The notes under the pieces are model-generated. The model saw only the letters and a list, made by a program, of their open reading frames with translations. It ran no database searches and was not told where the DNA came from. Of a stretch of DNA of 9,056 nucleotides, positions 5,766-9,056 are shown piece after piece. The translations under genes were made by a program, and so were the position numbers. Every line of letters begins with the position of its first letter. Within the stretch, counting starts at the first letter, position 1. The stretch comes from Promethearchaeota archaeon (lineage in GTDB: Archaea; Asgardarchaeota; Lokiarchaeia; Sigynarchaeales; SOKP01): contig JAEOTJ010000062.1 of the NCBI GenBank assembly GCA_016839905.1, positions 1-9,056 of the forward strand, written 5' to 3'.

Positions 5766-7607
5766 TTATTCATTTAAATAATTTCCAATTTTTGAATCCC
5801 AGGTTCTTTTTCTATTAAATGTATTTGTCCATTCGTTTCTTAAAATATATTTCTTAATTCTTTCAGAAGAACTGCGTAGTTTATCTTTAAACTCAATATA
5901 TCTTGGAACCATAAAATATGCTAAATTTTCGCTTAAATAGGAATAAAGTTCTTCATGTGTTAATTTTCTATTTTTTTTAAGAATTACACATATCTTTATA
6001 TCTGGATCATCAGGGTTTTTACCAGGCACTTTAAAAGCAGCACTATTAAGCACATTTGGATGAGTATTTGCCATATTTTCAATTATGCTGGCGGTAAAAG
6101 TCATTCCATTCTTTTTAATAAGATCCGTTTTACGACCCATATAATAAAGATAACCATCTTTATCTTTATATCCTAAATCCTCTGTATAATAATATCCATT
6201 TTTACCAAGTGTCATTATATTCGATTTTGGTGATTTATAATACTCTAATGGTATATTGAACTTGCCTTTCACTATGATCTCTCCTATATTATCTGGTCCA
6301 TAAGGCATTTCATTACCTTCCGAATCCACAATTTTAACATCAAATCCGAATATTGGCTCACCTACTGAACCAACTTTGCCTTCTTTACTTCCTAGAATAT
6401 TAACTGTTAGACAAATTGCTTCTGTAGATCCCCATCCTTCATAAAGAGTAACACCAAACCTGTTTTCGAAAACTTCCCAGAGTTCTTTTGGGGCAAATAT
6501 ACCAACCCCCCATTTGACAGGATGATTTCTATCATTATTAGAGGGAGGTTGATTAAGTAAATCCTGTAAAATGCTTCCATAATATCCAAATAGCTCTGCT
6601 TTATATTTCTTCATATCCTTCCAGAAATTAGAAACATCAAATTTTTCTGCTATTGCTATTGCAGCATTATAGAACATTATAGGAAGAAAAATAACGTTTT
6701 GTGCAAAGGCATGATAAAGTGGAAAGGGGAAATATATTACATTAGCATGACCATATCTTTTGGCTTCCTCACTAAGAATAAGTCCAGTTAGTACATGATA
6801 ATTTCTATAAACGATGCCTTTTGGTCTTCCCGTAGTTCCCTCGGTATAAATTATTTCCATTGGATCTATATTTTTTATAGTAACTTTAGGTACTTCGATA
6901 TTATCCGTGAAAATGTCTTGATAATCAACATAAATCCCATCAAAATTAAAGTTAATCGGCGCGTTAATTATAATTACTTTTTGAATTTTGGGCAAATTAG
7001 ATCGAATTTCATTAAATTTTTCTAAAAATTTATAATCTAAGATTAGAATTTCTGAATCGCTGTGGTTTATAATATATTCCAACGACTCCCCTTCTAAGAA
7101 TGGGTTTACTGGTACAAAAATGCACCCAGATTTTACAATTCCAAACCAGTAAAAGAAAAACTCAGGTTTATTTGGAAGAATTAATGCAATTTTAGGCTTT
7201 TTTAGATTTAATTCTTTTAATATTTTTATAATTCCATGAGCAATTCTATTTGAAAATTCATGAACTTCTCGGTAAGAGTAAGATTCATCTTTATAATAAA
7301 TAAGAATTTTTTCTTTATTCTTTTTAGCCTTTTGTTCGATTAATTTTGGAAGAGTAGCATTTTTCATTCCATATTCATTTATTAATTCAATAATATCGTT
7401 TCGCTTACTTACTATTATGTTCCCATCTTTGAGTTCCACATTTACCTCTTCTCTATCGTTAAAGGAAAAGGAACTATCTTTCCCAATTTTACTAGGTATA
7501 TAGAGCCAGAAAGTATTATACCCTCCGTGGCCTGTTTTTAATTTTCCAGATTTTCTAATTATTATTTTTCCCTTTCCTCTACACAATTTTTCATTATTAC
7601 TTAACAT
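5766..7607 (-). CDS. AMP-forming acyl-CoA synthetase with AbrB-like N-terminal domain
   Basis: A 613-aa ANL-superfamily enzyme, expected to activate a carboxylic acid with ATP and join it to CoA. Motifs in order: phosphate loop IYTEGTTGRPKG (253-264), YEGWGSTEA (389-397), YTEDLG with D477 for ribose binding, GRKTDLIKKNG (491-501) at the domain hinge, and the C-terminal PRYIEF...RIKKYILR. Two positions differ from the usual pattern: E256 where Ser/Thr is common, and R583 where the catalytic lysine of the A10 motif is expected. Residues about 11-69 precede the ANL domain and look like a SpoVT/AbrB swapped-hairpin: WLYIPSKIGKD...EEVNVELKDGNIIVSK. The enzyme most resembles CaiC/long-chain-type ligases, but the substrate is unknown. 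No membrane segment. The leader is purine-rich with no clear Shine-Dalgarno; TATA at 7655-7665. Confidence 0.85.
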   Translation of the reverse strand: MLSNNEKLCRGKGKIIIRKSGKLKTGHGGYNTFWLYIPSKIGKDSSFSFNDREEVNVELKDGNIIVSKRNDIIELINEYGMKNATLPKLIEQKAKKNKEKILIYYKDESYSYREVHEFSNRIAHGIIKILKELNLKKPKIALILPNKPEFFFYWFGIVKSGCIFVPVNPFLEGESLEYIINHSDSEILILDYKFLEKFNEIRSNLPKIQKVIIINAPINFNFDGIYVDYQDIFTDNIEVPKVTIKNIDPMEIIYTEGTTGRPKGIVYRNYHVLTGLILSEEAKRYGHANVIYFPFPLYHAFAQNVIFLPIMFYNAAIAIAEKFDVSNFWKDMKKYKAELFGYYGSILQDLLNQPPSNNDRNHPVKWGVGIFAPKELWEVFENRFGVTLYEGWGSTEAICLTVNILGSKEGKVGSVGEPIFGFDVKIVDSEGNEMPYGPDNIGEIIVKGKFNIPLEYYKSPKSNIMTLGKNGYYYTEDLGYKDKDGYLYYMGRKTDLIKKNGMTFTASIIENMANTHPNVLNSAAFKVPGKNPDDPDIKICVILKKNRKLTHEELYSYLSENLAYFMVPRYIEFKDKLRSSSERIKKYILRNEWTNTFNRKRTWDSKIGNYLNE

Positions 7608-7654
7608 TTCTTTTTATTTTCTTTCTTTTTTTTCTTAATTATTACATTATTTCT

Positions 7655-7665
7655 AAAATATATTA
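7655..7665 (-). promoter_or_regulatory. TATA box for the acyl-CoA synthetase
   Basis: Read on the minus strand it is TAATATATTTT. Archaeal spacing puts the start of transcription near 7633, giving a leader of about 26 bases before the ATG at 7607. The region is very AT-rich, so the assignment is moderate. Confidence 0.4.
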
Positions 7666-7685
7666 ATATTTACATATGTAAATAT
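7666..7685. promoter_or_regulatory. 20-base perfect palindrome, possible operator
   Basis: Half-site ATATTTACAT repeats exactly inverted. It touches the upstream edge of the synthetase TATA box, where a bound regulator would block or aid TBP/TFB. In sequence this AT-rich a perfect 20-base palindrome is unusual but not impossible by chance. It lies in the divergent region, and could act on either gene. Confidence 0.4.
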
Positions 7686-7776
7686 AATATGTAGTTTTTA
7701 TATATAATAATTCAAGGATTAAAATTTCGGGTAAATGAATGACTCTTTTTGTTTTTATTAAAGGTACAAATTTCAT

Positions 7777-7784
7777 TTATAATG
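7777..7784 (+). promoter_or_regulatory. TATA box for the gene at 7841
   Basis: TTTATAAT in CATTTATAATGAA. Expected transcription start near 7808, leaving a leader of about 33 bases that contains the AAAGGT ribosome site at 7827-7832. An alternative TATA-like GATATATTC at 7804 would give a very short leader. Confidence 0.4.
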
Positions 7785-7826
7785 AATAAATAGCATGAAA
7801 AAAGATATATTCATATTGCAATTATT

Positions 7827-7832
7827 AAAGGT
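7827..7832 (+). promoter_or_regulatory. Shine-Dalgarno for the gene at 7841
   Basis: AAAGGT eight bases before ATG 7841. It supports this start and shows the gene is translated from a leadered mRNA, unlike the leaderless genes elsewhere in the window. Confidence 0.45.
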
Positions 7833-7840
7833 TAAGAAAA

Positions 7841-8263
7841 ATGAAGATAAATGTCCATGAATTTCAAGAATTAGGAGAGAAGGGCCTTAAATTTGAGTGT
7901 TTTGGAGGATGGGATGATTTTGAAACCATTTCTAATATTATTGAGAATGAAATTAATGCCGTCCGAATTGAAAAAATCGATGGTGTCTATACCAGGGTTT
8001 GGTGGTATAAATGGGAAAACCTAATTTTTGGACTTCATTATCATGAAGATATAGGAAATTATATAAGAAGGACTGATGTAGAAGAGATAAAAAACTTAAA
8101 TATAATTAGAAAAAACAAAGAAGCATTAAAAATCTTGGATCAAAATCAGTTAATCAATGATGAGAGTACTTATCAAGGATTATACAAGTTGGCCCTTGAG
8201 GTTACTAATGCTTTAAATAAGGACATGCCTCCCCCCGGCAAGGAATATACAATAAATCAATAA
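7841..8263 (+). CDS. Uncharacterised protein, frame continues past its stop
   Basis: I do not recognise this 140-aa protein. It has an aromatic-rich centre (YTRVWWYKWENLIFGLHYHE, 50-69) that looks like antiparallel strands, a helical second half (KNKEALKILDQ, LYKLALEVTNALNK), and a proline-rich end MPPPGKEYTINQ. Small acidic alpha/beta proteins of this look include immunity-type and antitoxin-type proteins, but nothing here proves either. No signal peptide or membrane segment. The start is supported by AAAGGT eight bases upstream. The TAA at 8261-8263 is followed in the same frame by 115 open codons (8264-8608) with protein-like composition and no ATG, GTG or TTG, so this may be the first part of an interrupted 256-aa protein. 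Confidence 0.7.
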   Translation: MKINVHEFQELGEKGLKFECFGGWDDFETISNIIENEINAVRIEKIDGVYTRVWWYKWENLIFGLHYHEDIGNYIRRTDVEEIKNLNIIRKNKEALKILDQNQLINDESTYQGLYKLALEVTNALNKDMPPPGKEYTINQ

Positions 8264-8611
8264 TTAAGCCTTGAAAAAAGGGGAGAATATACAATTATTT
8301 TATTAGACGGGAAATGTACTGAGATCGAATTATTAAGTAAAGATAAAAAAGAATTTACCGCGCTATGCTCTGAAATAGAAGAGTGGGTTAAGAGCAGCTA
8401 TACTAATAGTCTTAAACCTGATTATCTCGAATGGCAAATTCTTCAAGGATTAATTGAATTAGACGCTCCAAATTCAAAGGAAGCATTTAAAAACCATGTC
8501 GCTGAAAGGGATAAAAACGCCACTCCATCATATTCCAAGTGGCTACAAGAAAACGGATATTTAGAGGATTTCACGAGGGAAGAATTAGATGAACTAAAAA
8601 AGTACAAGTAA
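8264..8611 (+). pseudogene. In-frame continuation of the 7841 gene, without a start codon
   Basis: From 8264 to the TAA at 8609 the same frame as the upstream gene is open for 115 codons. The product would read LSLEKRGEYTIILLDGKCTE, then helical segments such as FTALCSEIEEWVKSSY, YLEWQILQGLIELDA, YSKWLQENGYLEDF and end in LDELKKYK. Tryptophans, balanced charges and amphipathic helices make it look like real protein. There is no in-frame ATG, GTG or TTG anywhere in it. The only other option is an ATT at 8294, eight bases after GGGGAG (8280-8285). I judge that the upstream stop is a nonsense mutation, a read-through site or a sequencing error; a separate gene with an ATT start is less likely. 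I recognise no family. Confidence 0.55.
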
Positions 8612-8699
8612 AAAACAAAGCAATGATTAAATGGATAAAGGGATATCTATTTAATAATTTAGCTAATTTTTCCCCACTAATGTCGCGGGGGATTTTCAT
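8571..8699 (-). pseudogene. hicA: Truncated hicA toxin remnant
   Basis: On the minus strand an ATG at 8699 overlaps the stop of the HicB-like gene as ATGA, the usual coupling in HicB-HicA pairs. Its first 19 residues, MKIPRDISGEKLAKLLNRY, are the standard HicA start. HicA then normally continues with GYxxxRQxGSHxxL, carrying the catalytic histidine. Here it switches near 8640 to an unrelated hydrophobic stretch (PFIHLIIALFF) and stops at 8571-8573, overlapping the 3' end of the plus-strand frame ending at 8611. The toxin has therefore lost its active site. The family call rests on the N-terminal motif and its position. Confidence 0.65.
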
Positions 8700-8902
8700 A
8701 TAGTTATGACCTCTTCTTTCACAAAATGTAACCTGATTATTCGAGGCAGATCTTTCTCATCAAAATGACATTTAACCGCATCCTTAATTGATTCCTTTAA
8801 ATCATTCAAATTTTCAGCCTCAGTTAAAATAGATTCTCCTAAAGCTTTTGCTTCATATCCCCCTTCTAATGATTCTTCCACAAGAAAAATTATTTCTTTC
8901 AT
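8696..8902 (-). CDS. HicB-like antitoxin
   Basis: A 68-aa protein of the short HicB family: MKEIIFLVEES-EGGYEAKALGES forms the beta hairpin, TEAENLNDLKESIKDAV the helix, and PRIIRLHFVKEEVITI the last strand. Members are sometimes mislabelled as 2-oxoisovalerate dehydrogenase. In intact modules it precedes and neutralises the HicA ribonuclease; here the coupled hicA is a remnant of about 19 codons, so this antitoxin is now an orphan. It lacks the C-terminal DNA-binding domain of longer HicB proteins. GAGG six bases before the ATG at 8902 (8909-8912) is a good ribosome site and supports this start. Confidence 0.8.
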   Translation of the reverse strand: MKEIIFLVEESLEGGYEAKALGESILTEAENLNDLKESIKDAVKCHFDEKDLPRIIRLHFVKEEVITI

Positions 8903-8908
8903 TCAAAT

Positions 8909-8912
8909 CCTC
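8909..8912 (-). promoter_or_regulatory. Shine-Dalgarno of the HicB-like gene
   Basis: On the minus strand TTGAGGATTTGA precedes the ATG; GAGG is six bases from it. Confidence 0.5.
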
Positions 8913-8977
8913 AATTAATTAAAAATAAATGTAAATATTTAGTTTTTTGATCATTAATAGTAACTTCAGACCTTAAC

Positions 8978-8986
8978 ATTTAAATC
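8978..8986 (+). promoter_or_regulatory. TATA box for the partial gene at 9008
   Basis: CATTTAAAT is centred about 26 bases before the ATG at 9008, the spacing for leaderless transcription. No ribosome site lies between. Confidence 0.4.
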
Positions 8987-9007
8987 TTCTAGATCCTTTG
9001 TAATAAT

Positions 9008-9056
9008 ATGGGTCTATGGCTCTCATTCTCATTTCTCTTTGTCGTAATACTAATGC
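9008..9056 (+). CDS. Start of a hydrophobic protein, cut by the window end
   Basis: Only 16 codons are visible: MGLWLSFSFLFVVILM, strongly hydrophobic and lacking charge, so the product probably begins with a membrane segment or signal peptide. A TATA-like box sits at the right distance for a leaderless mRNA. With so little sequence it may not be a gene; the function is unknown. Confidence 0.4.
   Translation, partial: MGLWLSFSFLFVVILM

Noticed and set aside
8671..8692. TCCCC...GGGGA hairpin between convergent genes as a terminator.
   Set aside because: The stem is five pairs and the sequence is explained as the start of the hicA remnant on the minus strand.

Overview
This AT-rich window reads as archaeal and most likely comes from an Asgard (Lokiarchaeia-type) genome. 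The organism call rests on three points. The gene at 3310-4524 joins a gelsolin-like domain to a block I associate with Lokiarchaeal proteins (GHCSNLQAW...YDLRILHSSLS...PLLKK). Several genes have TATA boxes about 26-36 bases before the start codon, as in archaeal leaderless transcription. The small genes are archaeal-type toxin-antitoxin (TA) families. No rRNA, tRNA or CRISPR array was seen.

Layout: 1-630 (+) is a SAM methyltransferase that may begin upstream of the window. 819-1456 (+) is a PIN-domain toxin with a small partner. 1675-2439 (-) is a soluble HELGH metallopeptidase-like protein. 2551-3168 (-) is a two-gene TA-type operon, a helical partner followed by a TumE/DUF6516-like protein. 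3310-4524 (+) is the Asgard gelsolin-like protein. 4603-5480 (+) is a leaderless two-gene unit: a VapB-type antitoxin with an odd tail, overlapping by ATGA a protein with zinc ribbon, C2H2 finger and HNH nuclease domains. 5483-5634 is a detached copy of the 3' end of the gelsolin-like gene. 5766-7607 (-) is an AMP-forming acyl-CoA synthetase with an AbrB-like N-terminal hairpin. 7841-8263 (+) is an unknown gene whose frame stays open for 115 more codons after its TAA. 8696-8902 (-) is a HicB-like antitoxin followed by a truncated hicA remnant. 9008-9056 (+) is the start of a hydrophobic protein running off the window.

The region is an accessory island rich in TA modules: two apparently intact pairs, one orphan antitoxin and one broken pair. 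Its most unusual structure is at 4376-5634. There a 125-base piece of the gelsolin-like gene is repeated at 96% identity on the far side of the antitoxin/HNH unit, and a third partial copy forms the antitoxin's own C-terminus. The repeat period is 1107 bases, a multiple of three, so recombination between the outer copies would remove the HNH unit and leave the host gene open with an alternative ending. I read this as a possible HNH-associated mobile unit that duplicates the end of its target gene; that reading is inference.
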